A DNA stretch of 59,599 bases from Bacteroidota bacterium (GTDB lineage: Bacteria > Bacteroidota > Bacteroidia > Chitinophagales > Chitinophagaceae). The notes under the pieces are model-generated. The model did not search any database. It was not told where the DNA came from and saw only the letters and a program-made list of their open reading frames with translations. The stretch lies in NCBI GenBank assembly GCA_023433345.1, contig JAEZDA010000014.1, positions 1-59,599 on the forward strand, in the 5' to 3' direction. Both the position numbers and the translations under genes were made by a program. This document shows positions 24,377 through 33,512 of this stretch, piece after piece. How positions within the stretch are numbered: the stretch's first letter is position 1; each line of letters opens with the position of its first letter.

Positions 24377-24444
24377 ATCGGCAAAAAATTTGATCACAAT
24401 ACAGTTTCTATTTATTGAATATAACCTATTCAAAACTGTGCCTA

Positions 24445-24990
24445 ATGAAGAGACAAAACACTAATCCGGAAATAACCAGCAAAACAATTGGAAGAAATAA
24501 ATTTTTCCCGAATAGTCGCCTGCCACTTATCATTTATAGGAGTGCCCTTAATCTTCCCGAACAAAGAAACAAGGCAGCCGAGATTGTTCAAAAAATATTT
24601 TTAAGGAACAACTGGGGAAACACCTGGCGTAACGGAATCTATAACTTTCATCACTATCATAGCAATACTCATGAATGTTTGGGCATATCATCAGGAGATG
24701 CACGGGTGATCTTTGGCGGAACAGGCAAAAGGAGCATAACGGTTAGTCGTGGAGACGTTGTTATCATTCCGGCCGGAATGGCCCACATGTGCATTGAGTG
24801 TTCTGAGAACTTTGAATGCATTGGTGCATACCCGAAAGCACAGAACTACGATATCAATCATGGAAATAACGAAGAGGAATTTAAGAGTTCACTTGCTCAG
24901 ATAGCAAAAGTAGGTATGCCACAGTTTGACCCGGTATATGGCAAGGAAGGTTTTTTAAAAAGCTATTGGAAAAATGCAGAGAATGCGTGA
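24445..24990 (+). CDS. Cupin protein of the YjlB family
   Basis: 181 aa from the ATG at 24445. A single cupin barrel with 'WRNGIYNFHHYHSNTHECLGISSGDARVIFGG' (two His and Glu metal ligands) and 'VSRGDVVIIPAGMAHMCIECSENFECIGAYPK' (third His). This is the pattern of Bacillus YjlB, whose reaction is not known. It stands alone between SemiSWEET and a DUF3606 gene. Confidence 0.82.
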   Translation: MKRQNTNPEITSKTIGRNKFFPNSRLPLIIYRSALNLPEQRNKAAEIVQKIFLRNNWGNTWRNGIYNFHHYHSNTHECLGISSGDARVIFGGTGKRSITVSRGDVVIIPAGMAHMCIECSENFECIGAYPKAQNYDINHGNNEEEFKSSLAQIAKVGMPQFDPVYGKEGFLKSYWKNAENA

Positions 24991-25043
24991 AAGCTGGTGG
25001 CACGATGATTGACGACATTTAATATCATTTAAATTTTCCAGTT

Positions 25044-25232
25044 ATGGCAGACAGTAAAAACATTCGTGATGGTCGTGACAGGTCCAAAGTTGACATCAAC
25101 GACCCATCTGAAATAAAAAAAGTTCAGCAAAAATTTCCCGAAGTTGCTCAGGAGCAAATTATGAATGCGATCAGGAAAGCGGGCCCGGTTCGTGAGAACA
25201 TATACGATTTTCTGAAAAAAGCAAAGGCCTGA
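25044..25232 (+). CDS. DUF3606 small protein
   Basis: 62 aa: 'DINDPSEIKKVQQKFPEVAQEQIMNAIRKAGP' is the DUF3606 signature. These small acidic-basic proteins are common in Bacteroidota and proteobacteria near stress genes; the function is unknown. A TAATAT/TTTAAATTTT stretch lies upstream but no consensus promoter is clear. Confidence 0.78.
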   Translation: MADSKNIRDGRDRSKVDINDPSEIKKVQQKFPEVAQEQIMNAIRKAGPVRENIYDFLKKAKA

Positions 25233-25252
25233 GTATTATTTACCCGAATCAA

Positions 25253-25756
25253 TTATTTACGCCTGGCAGCTTTACATGCTTTTAAAAACTCACCCAGGGC
25301 TGCCAGCGTATATTCTTCCTGAACTTTCTTAGCGGTTGCTGCAGCGGAAGTTATCTTGCCACTCCTCAAAGTTTTTCCATTAAAAGCAATTGCATAACAG
25401 GCGAACAAACCTTCGTCTGTATGCGGCGGCATCTCAGTGGCATATCCCGTAATTCCGATCGCCCAATTACTTGAAAACATTTTACAACAGGCTTCAGCCA
25501 TTTGAGATGATACTTCTATTGACACGCAATTTGAGGCGACAGCATCCGAAAGATTCACATTGAGATGGAAATATTTCTGCGCCAGATTATAAACTGTGAT
25601 GCCTCCCATAAAGAATAAAGACGCGCCCTCACCTAGTGAAAGCGCCACCTGTAGGGATCCCGACGTTACGCTTTCCGCTACCGAGACAGTTTGCTTCTTT
25701 TGAATCAGAATCTTCCTGATATCATCAATAAGTTTCTCTAAGATCTTACCACTCAT
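25253..25756 (-). CDS. pncC: CinA-family nicotinamide-nucleotide amidohydrolase (PncC)
   Basis: 167 aa, the stand-alone CinA C-terminal domain. It keeps the 'TVSVAESVTSGSLQVALS' motif (catalytic Ser region), 'FMGGITVYNLAQKYFHLNV' and 'AIGITGYA'. PncC deamidates NMN to nicotinic acid mononucleotide, recycling NMN that NAD-dependent ligases release. It lies 42 nt after the LigD start of the neighbouring minus-strand gene, in the same direction. Confidence 0.85.
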   Translation of the reverse strand: MSGKILEKLIDDIRKILIQKKQTVSVAESVTSGSLQVALSLGEGASLFFMGGITVYNLAQKYFHLNVNLSDAVASNCVSIEVSSQMAEACCKMFSSNWAIGITGYATEMPPHTDEGLFACYAIAFNGKTLRSGKITSAAATAKKVQEEYTLAALGEFLKACKAARRK

Positions 25757-25798
25757 TGCTGTTCAAAGATTTTAAAGTTTGATATTTGGAAAACGACA

Positions 25799-28498
25799 CT
25801 ATTCACCCAAAATCTTTTCCAGATCTTTAATGGCCCTGTTCATATTGATTCCTTTCCCTAATACAGGTTTAAAAAGGTCTCCGAATTCTTCTACACGCTG
25901 CGGCGCATTGAAAATATTAAAGTCAGACATTTTGAGGCCTTTCTTTACCTCATCCCATTGCAAGGGCATTGAAACAGTGGCGCCGGGTTTGGGTCGCACC
26001 GAATAGGGAGCTGAAACTGTTGCCTGTGGCCGGTTCTGAAGGAAATCGATATACATCTTCCCTTTCCTGTCTTTCACAGCCCTTTTGATGCTCGTGAAGG
26101 ATGGAATTCGTTCATTAACAATGGTGGCAATAGCGCGGGCAAATTCCCTCGATTGCTCATAGGTATATTTCGCACCTAAAGGAATATAAATATGGATGCC
26201 CTTTGAGCCGCTTGTTTTCGGGTACGCGTCCACGTTAATTTCGTCCAGCAATTGTTTAGTAACCAAAGCGGCTTCAATTACCTGCGCAAAAGTAGTGCTG
26301 CCGGGGTCAAGGTCTATAATGCACCAGTCAGGATAATCTTCCTTTTTCACGGTGCTGTGCCAGGGGTTCATTTCGATCGCACCCAGCGATGCCATATACA
26401 GCAGGCTTGCCTCATCTTTAGCAACAAGATAATTTCTTACACGACCATCTGAATCGCTTTCATACTGATAAGTTTCTACCCATGAAGGCGCCTTTCCTGT
26501 TACATCTTTATAAAAAAAAGCCTCACCCTCGATGCCGTCAGGGTGCCGCAACATAGATTGTGGCCGGTTCTTCAAATAAGGAAGAATGTAGGGAGCAATC
26601 TGATAATAATAGTTCAGGAGATCCCGTTTAGTGATCTTTTCTTTAGGCCAATAAATTTTGCTCAGGTTCGAAAATTTCAATTCATGGCCGTTTACTTTTC
26701 TAACCTGGGTTTCATCAGTAGGGTTTAAAAATGTTCGCCTCTTCTTTTCATCAGCGGGCTTAACTATGGCCGTAGACGTTTTCTTTTTAGCAACAGATGT
26801 TTTCTGAGGCTTTTCTTCGATCACCTGCTTCGCGTTCTTATCTGTTCTCATCCCTTCAAAAGACGGGTGACGCATGATGCCATCCGTAGTCATTTCCGTG
26901 AAGCTTACCTCACAAACAAGTTCGGGCCTTAGCCACGTGGCAGTGGCCTGTGGCGGGTTTGGCCTGAAGCGCGAGGGCTTATTTATATCGGGTATCTCCT
27001 CAAACGGCGGCTTCTTCGCAATATATTTTTTAAACAAAGCAAGCATTTCCTTTTGCATTTTATCGTTAAAACCCGTGCCCACCTTGCCTGTATACCGCAG
27101 CCTTCCGTTTTCGTATACACCTACCAGTAAGGCACTAAACAACTTGGAGCTGTCATTGTTTTTCGTAAAACCACCTATTACCATTTCCTGCCTCTTGTTT
27201 GCTTTTATTTTAAGCCAGTCTTTCGAACGATTTCCTGAAGTGTAGGTGCTTGAACTTCGTTTCGCCATAATTCCTTCCAGGCCAAGATTCTTTGCCGCTT
27301 CAAAGAAATCGAGCCCCGACTCTTCGAAGACCGTGCTAAGCCTTATTAAACCTTCAGCCGGAATATTTGCTTCCAATATTACACGACGGTCAGATAGAGG
27401 AAGACCAGTGAGGTCCTTTCCTTCCAGCCACAGTATATCAAATACATAAAAGTAGAGATGCCCGTCTTCCTCGCTTCTCCAGTTTTGAAGTGCGCCGAAA
27501 TTTGAAATGCCATCATCGTTCACCACCACAACCTCTCCGTCAACAATTGCATTGAGATTCCACTTTTTAAGTGCGGCGACTATCGGGTAGAACTTTTCAT
27601 CAAATGATTTATCATTACGCGAACGCAAGGAAATATCTCCTTTATTCATGAATGCCATGGCGCGGTATCCATCCCATTTCACCTCGAACATCCAACCTTC
27701 CTCGTCAAATGGTTTGTCAACCAGGGTTGCAAGCATTGGCTTCAGCGCAGCGGGAAATTTAGAAGAAGGCGCTCCACCTAATAATTTTGAAACTGCATCT
27801 TCCCGTTTCCCCAACTTTAATTTCGGTTTTGCATCAGCCTTCTTTGTCTTTGTATTGTTCGGAACGGTCTTTTCCGATTTCGGTGATGATGCTGCCTTTG
27901 ACTTAGATTTATAAACGTTGTTAGAAGTTTTGCTGATCTGCTCCAGGGTTTTTTTGGATATAACGGATTTGTCTTTCATTGAAATATCATCCTTCGACGC
28001 ATAACGGTCTTCAAGCTTGAAAAGCAGCCATGCATTTTCCCCCCGGCCTTTAGCTTTTACGAGGGCAAAATCTCCCTTTAATTTCTTACCGCGCAGGGTA
28101 ATCTTGATCTTTCCGGAATAGAGCTGATGAAGTAAATTTTTTGTCAACGACCTTTTATCGCCATCCTTTCCTTCTGCGGGTTCGTAAAAGCCTTCATCCC
28201 AAACTATAACCGTTCCCGCACCGTAACCGCTCGGAATTATTCCCTCGAAATCTTTGTAATCGTAAGGATGATCTTCAACCATCATTGCAAGCCGCTTTAC
28301 ATCAGGATCGGTTGAAGGCCCCTTGGGCACAGCCCAACTTTTCAGCACTCCTTCCATTTCCAAACGGAAATCGTAATGAAGATGCGAAGCGGCATGCTTT
28401 TGAATTACAAACCGCAGCTTTTCCTTTTCGGGTTTGCCACCAGTCGGCTCCGGTGTTTCTTTGAAATTTCGTTTCTTACGATATGCTGCTAAGGCCAT
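25799..28498 (-). CDS. ligD: DNA ligase D (3'-phosphoesterase, ligase, polymerase)
   Basis: 899 aa, three modules in PE-LIG-POL order. PE about 20-190: 'FVIQKHAASHLHYDFRLEMEGVLKSWAVPKGPS', 'VEDHPYDYKDFEGIIPSGYGAGTVIVWDEG'. LIG about 250-560: nucleotidyl-Lys motif 'FEVKWDGYRAMAFM', 'VDGEVVVV', 'GIMAKR', 'DWLKIK'. POL about 610-899: archaeo-eukaryotic-primase type with 'SNLSKIYWPKEKITKRDLLNYY', 'DWCIIDLDPG' and 'TSGSKGIHIYIPL'. It repairs double-strand breaks by non-homologous end joining with Ku; no ku gene is in this window. Confidence 0.95.
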   Translation of the reverse strand: MALAAYRKKRNFKETPEPTGGKPEKEKLRFVIQKHAASHLHYDFRLEMEGVLKSWAVPKGPSTDPDVKRLAMMVEDHPYDYKDFEGIIPSGYGAGTVIVWDEGFYEPAEGKDGDKRSLTKNLLHQLYSGKIKITLRGKKLKGDFALVKAKGRGENAWLLFKLEDRYASKDDISMKDKSVISKKTLEQISKTSNNVYKSKSKAASSPKSEKTVPNNTKTKKADAKPKLKLGKREDAVSKLLGGAPSSKFPAALKPMLATLVDKPFDEEGWMFEVKWDGYRAMAFMNKGDISLRSRNDKSFDEKFYPIVAALKKWNLNAIVDGEVVVVNDDGISNFGALQNWRSEEDGHLYFYVFDILWLEGKDLTGLPLSDRRVILEANIPAEGLIRLSTVFEESGLDFFEAAKNLGLEGIMAKRSSSTYTSGNRSKDWLKIKANKRQEMVIGGFTKNNDSSKLFSALLVGVYENGRLRYTGKVGTGFNDKMQKEMLALFKKYIAKKPPFEEIPDINKPSRFRPNPPQATATWLRPELVCEVSFTEMTTDGIMRHPSFEGMRTDKNAKQVIEEKPQKTSVAKKKTSTAIVKPADEKKRRTFLNPTDETQVRKVNGHELKFSNLSKIYWPKEKITKRDLLNYYYQIAPYILPYLKNRPQSMLRHPDGIEGEAFFYKDVTGKAPSWVETYQYESDSDGRVRNYLVAKDEASLLYMASLGAIEMNPWHSTVKKEDYPDWCIIDLDPGSTTFAQVIEAALVTKQLLDEINVDAYPKTSGSKGIHIYIPLGAKYTYEQSREFARAIATIVNERIPSFTSIKRAVKDRKGKMYIDFLQNRPQATVSAPYSVRPKPGATVSMPLQWDEVKKGLKMSDFNIFNAPQRVEEFGDLFKPVLGKGINMNRAIKDLEKILGE

Positions 28499-28673
28499 CT
28501 TTTTAGCTGAATTTTCTGTACCGGGAAGTCATCTATATACATGCCAAATTGAATAGGGTTTCGTTCATAGTTACAGAATACGCGCCTTTCACGCCATGCA
28601 GTTTACCTCAGGGAGTCGCTGCAAAGTACTGTCCTTCCCGCGGACCAGAGGTCATAATGCAGGTGCACACCTT

Positions 28674-29330
28674 TTAACCTCCGGTTTCAGAATTTGCAGC
28701 GTCAACGGGTTTAGATTGTGGAGAGCGGTGTTGCCTTAGAAATATCGATAACACTACAATAGCAAACACTGATAAAAATTCGCTCTGCCAATTTTGAAGG
28801 GATTCAAACCAGAACCGGGATCCGCTCATATACTCCATAGCTTCCAAAGAACCTAATCCCGCACTAAGCCGTTCCTGGTTTTCATCCATCAGGCTTCCTT
28901 TAAAATGAAGAATAAAAGAAACTACAAACAACAGAAATAAAATAATAGAAAGTGAATTTTTATAAAGCGTCAGCACCAACCCTCCGCTCTTCACCGCTGC
29001 AGGGGCGCCCTTCCGGTTGGGATCGGGCTCGCGGTCTACTTCTTCAACCTTATCCGGATCTTTCGATTCCGAAGATCCTTTTTGAAACAGAAAAATAGTA
29101 AGCACAACAAACAAGGCCATTTGTAAAAATTCACTTTCCCAATTCTCAAAAGTAGACTGGATAAAATGGCCTGAGCTGCTGTATTCATAAAACGAAACAG
29201 GATTCTTACCTTCTTCGATCAGCATCTCATTATAGGTGCTGTGACCAGTTAACCATTGGCCGGTTAGAGATACGATGAAAAGTAGAAAAAAGACAATTGA
29301 TAAACTGTTATTCCTTAAGAAAGATTTCAT
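28674..29330 (-). CDS. DUF6766-family membrane protein made of two similar halves
   Basis: 218 aa from the ATG at 29330. Two copies of the same unit: helix ('NNSLSIVFFLLFIVSLTGQW' and 'KNSLSIILFLLFVVSFILHF'), a polar loop, 'FENWESEFLQMALFVVLTIFLFQKGS' and 'LQNWQSEFLSVFAIVVLSIFLRQHRS'. Each half has two membrane helices, and a charged linker separates them. The family is common in stress-tolerant soil bacteria; function unknown. The duplication looks old, since the halves agree mostly in the helix motifs. Confidence 0.75.
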   Translation of the reverse strand: MKSFLRNNSLSIVFFLLFIVSLTGQWLTGHSTYNEMLIEEGKNPVSFYEYSSSGHFIQSTFENWESEFLQMALFVVLTIFLFQKGSSESKDPDKVEEVDREPDPNRKGAPAAVKSGGLVLTLYKNSLSIILFLLFVVSFILHFKGSLMDENQERLSAGLGSLEAMEYMSGSRFWFESLQNWQSEFLSVFAIVVLSIFLRQHRSPQSKPVDAANSETGG

Positions 29331-29513
29331 TGCAGTTTTTTTCTTAGCAGTTGCGAAATCTTTGCCAATAAGATTAAGGATTGATTCTTTATACGCGCCA
29401 ATGTCCCGCGAATTCCCCAACCGCCATTGCTATATACGAGCTGCCGGCCCTTTTAATGAGTGGTCTAAGGTTTGCACTTATACCGGTATTCCAAACAAAA
29501 AACAAATTATTTT

Positions 29514-30194
29514 ATGGCTACGCAAACAAAAAGCAGCAGCAGAAGCAAATCAGCTCCGGCAAAAAAATCGGCCGCTAAATCGTCGCAAAGAACCAATGGA
29601 CAAAGCTCCCAGAAGTCGAAAGGAAATGCAACTCCAAAAGCGGGTGGCCAGAGTTCTTCCCAGCTTGAGAAATTTTTCGTAGACGCCCTTAAAGATATTT
29701 ATTGGGCAGAAAAGGCATTAACGAAGGCTCTGCCTAAAATGAAAAAAGCAGCGACTACTGAAGAGTTGAAAACTGCGATCGATGAACATACTGCACAAAC
29801 CATGGAACAGGTTGCCAGGTTAGAAGAGGTTTTTGAAATGATGGGTAAAAAAGCTCAGGCTAAAAAGTGCGAGGCAATGGAAGGACTCATTAAAGAGGGT
29901 GAAAGTGTTGTTGAGGAAACTGAAGCAGGCAGCATGACACGCGATGTAGGTATCATCATTTCTGCACAAAAGGTAGAGCATTACGAAATCGCAGCATATG
30001 GTGGGCTTGCTCAACTTGCCCGTGTAATGGATCGCGAAGATGTGGCCGAAATACTCGAAACAACGCTTGAAGAAGAAAAAGAAACGGATGCTCTACTTAC
30101 GGGAATCGCGGAAGGCGGCATCAACTGGGGAGCCGAGGAAGAGGATGAAGATGAAGAAGAGGAAGAAGAGGAAGATGATGATGATGAAGCATAG
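29514..30194 (+). CDS. YciE/YciF-family ferritin-like protein with basic head and polyacidic tail
   Basis: 226 aa from the ATG at 29514. Residues 1-55 are a Lys/Ser/Gln-rich low-complexity head; about 57-205 is the DUF892 ferritin-like four-helix bundle ('FFVDALKDIYWAEKALTKALPKM', 'IDEHTAQTMEQVARLEEVFEMMG', 'SAQKVEHYEIAAYGGLAQLA', 'TLEEEKETDALLTGIAEGGIN'), with the Glu and Glu-x-x-His metal ligands. The last 20 residues are almost only Glu and Asp. The family responds to stress and may bind di-iron. The head and tail are unusual and could let the protein bind DNA or self-assemble. Confidence 0.85.
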   Translation: MATQTKSSSRSKSAPAKKSAAKSSQRTNGQSSQKSKGNATPKAGGQSSSQLEKFFVDALKDIYWAEKALTKALPKMKKAATTEELKTAIDEHTAQTMEQVARLEEVFEMMGKKAQAKKCEAMEGLIKEGESVVEETEAGSMTRDVGIIISAQKVEHYEIAAYGGLAQLARVMDREDVAEILETTLEEEKETDALLTGIAEGGINWGAEEEDEDEEEEEEEDDDDEA

Positions 30195-30258
30195 TCATCT
30201 GAAAAATGAACTTAGATTTTCAAACCTTACGCGGGCATCCTGCTCCTAAACATTTAAT

Positions 30259-31065
30259 ATGAAACCGAATCAACGGTATACGCTTATCACAGGCGGTTCA
30301 GAAGGTATTGGCCTGGAACTGGCAAAACTTTTCGCACAGGATGGTCATAACCTTATACTTGTTGCAAGAAGCGAGCAAGACCTCCAATCTGCAAAGCAGC
30401 AATTAGCTGAAACGGGAATTGAGATTGTAACTATTGTTAAGGATCTTTTTGAAAAGGACGGCGCAAGCGATCTGGCAAGAGAAATTGAGGAGCGGGGATT
30501 TATTGTTGATGTTTTGGTGAACAATGCCGGGCAGGGAGTGTATGGATTATTTGAAGAAACTGATATCGAAAGAGAATTAGACATCGTTCAATTGAACATA
30601 AGTTCCCTGCTTGTGCTTACCAAAGCCTTTTTGAAACCAATGCTTACCCGCGGTGAGGGAAAAATTCTTAATCTTTCATCTATAGCAAGCAAATCCCCCG
30701 GGCCCTGGCAATCTGTATATCACGGTACCAAGGCCTTTGTACAATCCTTTACAGAAGCATTAAGAAGTGAGGTTAAAGAAAAGGGAGTCACCGTTACCGC
30801 ATTATTGCCGGGTGCAACGGATACTGATTTTTTCCAAAAAGCTGATATGCTTGATTCCAAAATTGTGCAGGATAGAGACAAGCTCGCGGACCCCGCAGAT
30901 GTTGCCCGCGACGGGTATGATGCTTTAATGCGCGGTGATGACAAAGTTGTATCGGGAATTAAAAACAAGGCAATGGTTGCAATGAGCAATATGATGCCCG
31001 ACAGCGTGGCGGCAGAAGCTATGAAAAAGCAACAGGAACCCGCAAATGAAAACAAAAGAAAATGA
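30259..31065 (+). CDS. Short-chain dehydrogenase/reductase
   Basis: 268 aa classical SDR. NAD(P) loop 'TGGSEGIGLELA', 'VNNAGQGVYG', catalytic Ser in 'LNLSSIASKSPGPW' and 'YHGTKAF' (Tyr-x3-Lys). An Arg after 'LVAR' suggests NADPH. The stop overlaps the start of the zinc alcohol dehydrogenase by 4 nt (ATGA), so the two are translationally coupled. Substrate unknown. Confidence 0.88.
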   Translation: MKPNQRYTLITGGSEGIGLELAKLFAQDGHNLILVARSEQDLQSAKQQLAETGIEIVTIVKDLFEKDGASDLAREIEERGFIVDVLVNNAGQGVYGLFEETDIERELDIVQLNISSLLVLTKAFLKPMLTRGEGKILNLSSIASKSPGPWQSVYHGTKAFVQSFTEALRSEVKEKGVTVTALLPGATDTDFFQKADMLDSKIVQDRDKLADPADVARDGYDALMRGDDKVVSGIKNKAMVAMSNMMPDSVAAEAMKKQQEPANENKRK

Positions 31066-32228
31066 AAGCAGCAGTAATTCATGCACCAGGAAAAGTATCC
31101 TGCGACACGGTGGACGATCCGATTATAAAGGACTCCCGTGATATAATATTGAAAGTGACCGCTACGGCGATCTGTGGATCCGACCTTCATATATACTCCG
31201 GAGGAATTCCCCAACCGCGCCCCATGGTTCTTGGCCATGAATTCATGGGCATAGTTGAAGAAACAGGCAAAGATGTAACTAATTTGAAGAGAGGCGACAG
31301 AGTTGTTGTACCGTTTCCTATTGCATGCGGTAATTGTTTTTTCTGCAACATGCACATTCCGGTGAACTGCGAAAACAGTAATCACAACTACGGACCTGAA
31401 GGTGGACTGGTAAAACAAAAGGGAGGAGCTCTCTTTGGCTACACAGATCTTTATGGAGGATACGATGGTGGCCAGGCACAATTTGTAAGGGTTCCGTTTG
31501 CCGACTTTGGCCCCAGGAAAGTTCCTGACAGCTTAACCGATGAACAGGTTCTGTTTCTCACGGATATCTTCCCTACCGGTTACACTGGTGTTGATTGGGC
31601 ACTTATCACAGGCGGCGAATCAGTGGCGATTTTTGGAGCGGGGCCGGTAGGAATTATGGCTGCAAAGGCAGCGAGGCTGAGAGGAGCAGAAAAAGTTATA
31701 ATCGTGGACACTCTTCAATATCGCTTAGATATGGCGCAAAAGGCGGCAGATGTTGAGACGATATTGTGGAAGGATGCTGATGAAGTTGTTGAAGAGATCC
31801 GCAGCAAAACGGAAGGCCGGGGAACCGATGTTTGTATCGAAGCTGTCGGTTTTGAGCCTGACAGGAATTTACTCGACAGGGCGAAAGCTGTTATCAATTT
31901 TGAAAAAGGATCAACCAAGGTATTAGAAGCGTGTATGAGTGCCGTTAGGAGAAGCGGAATAGTTTCAGTACTGGGGGTTTATCCTGTTTCCTACGACAAC
32001 TTTCCGATCGGCCAGTTTTTCGACAAGGGAATAACCTTACGAGGCGGACAGGCACCTGTACATAAATATATAGATGCATTACTTGCATATGTAGAACAGG
32101 GTAAGGTTAGGTTAGATGACATCATCACACACCGTTTACCTCTTACCCAGGTGGCGGAAGGATATGCTAAATTTAAAAAGAAGGAAGATAATTGCGTAAA
32201 AGTAGTCCTGGATCCCTGGGCTGTTTGA
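31062..32228 (+). CDS. Zinc-dependent alcohol dehydrogenase (glutathione-independent formaldehyde dehydrogenase-like)
   Basis: 388 aa medium-chain dehydrogenase. Catalytic zinc ligands in 'AICGSDLHIYSG' and 'GHEFMG'; structural-zinc loop 'CGNCFFCNMHIPVNCEN' with four Cys; NAD-binding 'VAIFGAGPVGIMAAKAARLRGAEKVIIVD'. The long insert 'NYGPEGGLVKQKGGALFGYTDLYGGYDGGQAQFVRVP' is that of the glutathione-independent formaldehyde dehydrogenase branch, which acts on various aldehydes and alcohols. It is followed by a good terminator. Confidence 0.9.
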   Translation: MKAAVIHAPGKVSCDTVDDPIIKDSRDIILKVTATAICGSDLHIYSGGIPQPRPMVLGHEFMGIVEETGKDVTNLKRGDRVVVPFPIACGNCFFCNMHIPVNCENSNHNYGPEGGLVKQKGGALFGYTDLYGGYDGGQAQFVRVPFADFGPRKVPDSLTDEQVLFLTDIFPTGYTGVDWALITGGESVAIFGAGPVGIMAAKAARLRGAEKVIIVDTLQYRLDMAQKAADVETILWKDADEVVEEIRSKTEGRGTDVCIEAVGFEPDRNLLDRAKAVINFEKGSTKVLEACMSAVRRSGIVSVLGVYPVSYDNFPIGQFFDKGITLRGGQAPVHKYIDALLAYVEQGKVRLDDIITHRLPLTQVAEGYAKFKKKEDNCVKVVLDPWAV

Positions 32229-32248
32229 TTTTTAAAGTGAACAATAAG

Positions 32249-32284
32249 AAACGGGCCGGCAGAGATGCCGGTTTCGTTTTTTTT
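32249..32284 (+). terminator. Rho-independent terminator after the SDR/ADH operon
   Basis: GCCGGCA-GAGA-TGCCGG stem, extended by an outer AAAC/GTTT pairing, followed by GTTTTTTTT. It ends the plus-strand SDR/ADH operon. Confidence 0.8.
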
Positions 32285-32300
32285 AACCTTCCCGATTCGT

Positions 32301-32825
32301 TCATTCCGAATAGCTTAAAACGCCGTTCTCTACCCTGGCTGGTGATGTAAAGGGGTGTTCAGTTTCTTTTCCTGCATTCATAATATGCCACACCGTCCAA
32401 CCATTTGCTTTCAAATAATCCGCAATAAGAGAGCGGTGACAGCTCCACCATACTGCTTCCGAGCACATAAAAGCAGTTCGGCTTTCCGACGCTAACATTT
32501 CCAGCTGGATAACAGCTTTCTTAAATTCATCGGTTTGCATATAATCGGCGTAACCGCGAAAAGCACTATTGCGCCAGTTTGTATTGATGGAATCAGGCAG
32601 GGGCTTTCTCCTGCCCCCAAGCTCTTTAAAATGAAAATATCCAATGTCGGCCTTTCTTAGGGAGGCTGCGAGTGAATCACTGTTGAATTGAGGAAACTTT
32701 CTCGAGCCGGGAAAATTTCTTACATCAGCAAGGGCTTTTATACTAAATGATCGGAGAATTTGCAGAAACTCATCAATGCTTCGTGTTGAATGCCCGATCG
32801 TCCATACTAACTTTTTCTTTTCCAT
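32301..32825 (-). CDS. DUF488 family protein
   Basis: 174 aa from the ATG at 32825. It starts with the family signature 'VWTIGHSTRSIDEFLQILRSFSIKALADVRNFPGSRKFPQF' and ends with 'AFMCSEAVWWSCHRSLIADYL', in which the Cys-His-Arg segment is conserved. Biochemical role unknown. It converges on the SDR/ADH operon. Confidence 0.85.
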   Translation of the reverse strand: MEKKKLVWTIGHSTRSIDEFLQILRSFSIKALADVRNFPGSRKFPQFNSDSLAASLRKADIGYFHFKELGGRRKPLPDSINTNWRNSAFRGYADYMQTDEFKKAVIQLEMLASESRTAFMCSEAVWWSCHRSLIADYLKANGWTVWHIMNAGKETEHPFTSPARVENGVLSYSE

Positions 32826-33027
32826 GATCAATTTGCGTGTATACAGCAGTTCCAAAAAGATACCATTTTTGCATCAGAGTTAAAAACGATCAATTAGCCG
32901 GATATAATATTATTTCAGCCGGATAACATTTTCGTGTAGGCCTTAGGGTTATGATCCTTTGCCGAACAAAAAAGGGGCATTTGAAAATAACTTAATACAT
33001 TCGGTACTCAAACCAAACAAAGAAAAG

Positions 33028-33198
33028 ATGAGTCCGCTTAGAATTTACATTCCGCTGATCTTTGTGATACTTTTTGTGGCCTGGATATTATACAGGCTAC
33101 TCATAAAAAAAGATCTTTCAAAAAACAAGCCGGGGCTTTATACAGGAATCGTCTTCATCGCCGTATGGGCTTGCATCTATTACTTTTTCCTGAAATAA
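33028..33198 (+). CDS. Small two-helix membrane protein, unknown
   Basis: 56 aa from the ATG at 33028: helix 'IYIPLIFVILFVAWILYRLLI', a short basic loop 'KKDLSKNKPG', helix 'YTGIVFIAVWACIYYFFLK'. No family recognised; a small hydrophobic protein of this form is common in Bacteroidota. An upstream extension in the same frame has no good start. Confidence 0.6.
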   Translation: MSPLRIYIPLIFVILFVAWILYRLLIKKDLSKNKPGLYTGIVFIAVWACIYYFFLK

Positions 33199-33265
33199 CC
33201 GCTTTTAAATTCGAGAGCCCGCAACATTTCATGCTTAGATGAACTTTCGTTAAATTGCTGTTGCT

Positions 33266-33273
33266 TATTTTTG
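33266..33273 (+). promoter_or_regulatory. -7 promoter box of the 58-residue protein gene
   Basis: TATTTTTG matches TAnnTTTG exactly; the predicted start is about 16 nt before the ATG at 33293. Confidence 0.45.
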
Positions 33274-33292
33274 AAAATTAAAGTGTTGATAT

Positions 33293-33469
33293 ATGGCAAA
33301 GGCAAGAAAAGGAGTTATGATTTTAGAGACCATGACCTCACGATTAAATCGTACGCCGGGGAAGAAAAGGTGCCTGGTTCATGATGAAGTTTATGACACC
33401 ATCTGCAAGGCTTGCAAACGTGAATACAGCCGTGAGCATTACAGGAAGAGAAAGGATCCCTTTGCCTGA
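33293..33469 (+). CDS. Small basic protein with a possible zinc site, 58 aa
   Basis: MAKARKGVMILETMTSRLNR is followed by a segment with C27, H30, C38 and C41 (Cys-x2-His ... Cys-x2-Cys), and a basic C-terminus (REHYRKRKDPFA). The four residues are spaced like a treble-clef or zinc-ribbon finger, so a zinc-binding nucleic-acid protein is possible. It has its own consensus -7 box and no neighbours in the same frame direction nearby. Not a recognised family. Confidence 0.6.
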   Translation: MAKARKGVMILETMTSRLNRTPGKKRCLVHDEVYDTICKACKREYSREHYRKRKDPFA

Positions 33470-33512
33470 TTAGCGCTGCTGATAAAGTGAATTCAATGAA
33501 ATTACTCTGGTT

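Noticed and set aside
30120..30249. Lys/Arg/Met-rich frame overlapping the end of the YciF-like gene
   Set aside because: It is the +1 shadow of the GAA/GAT-rich acidic tail and has no independent support.
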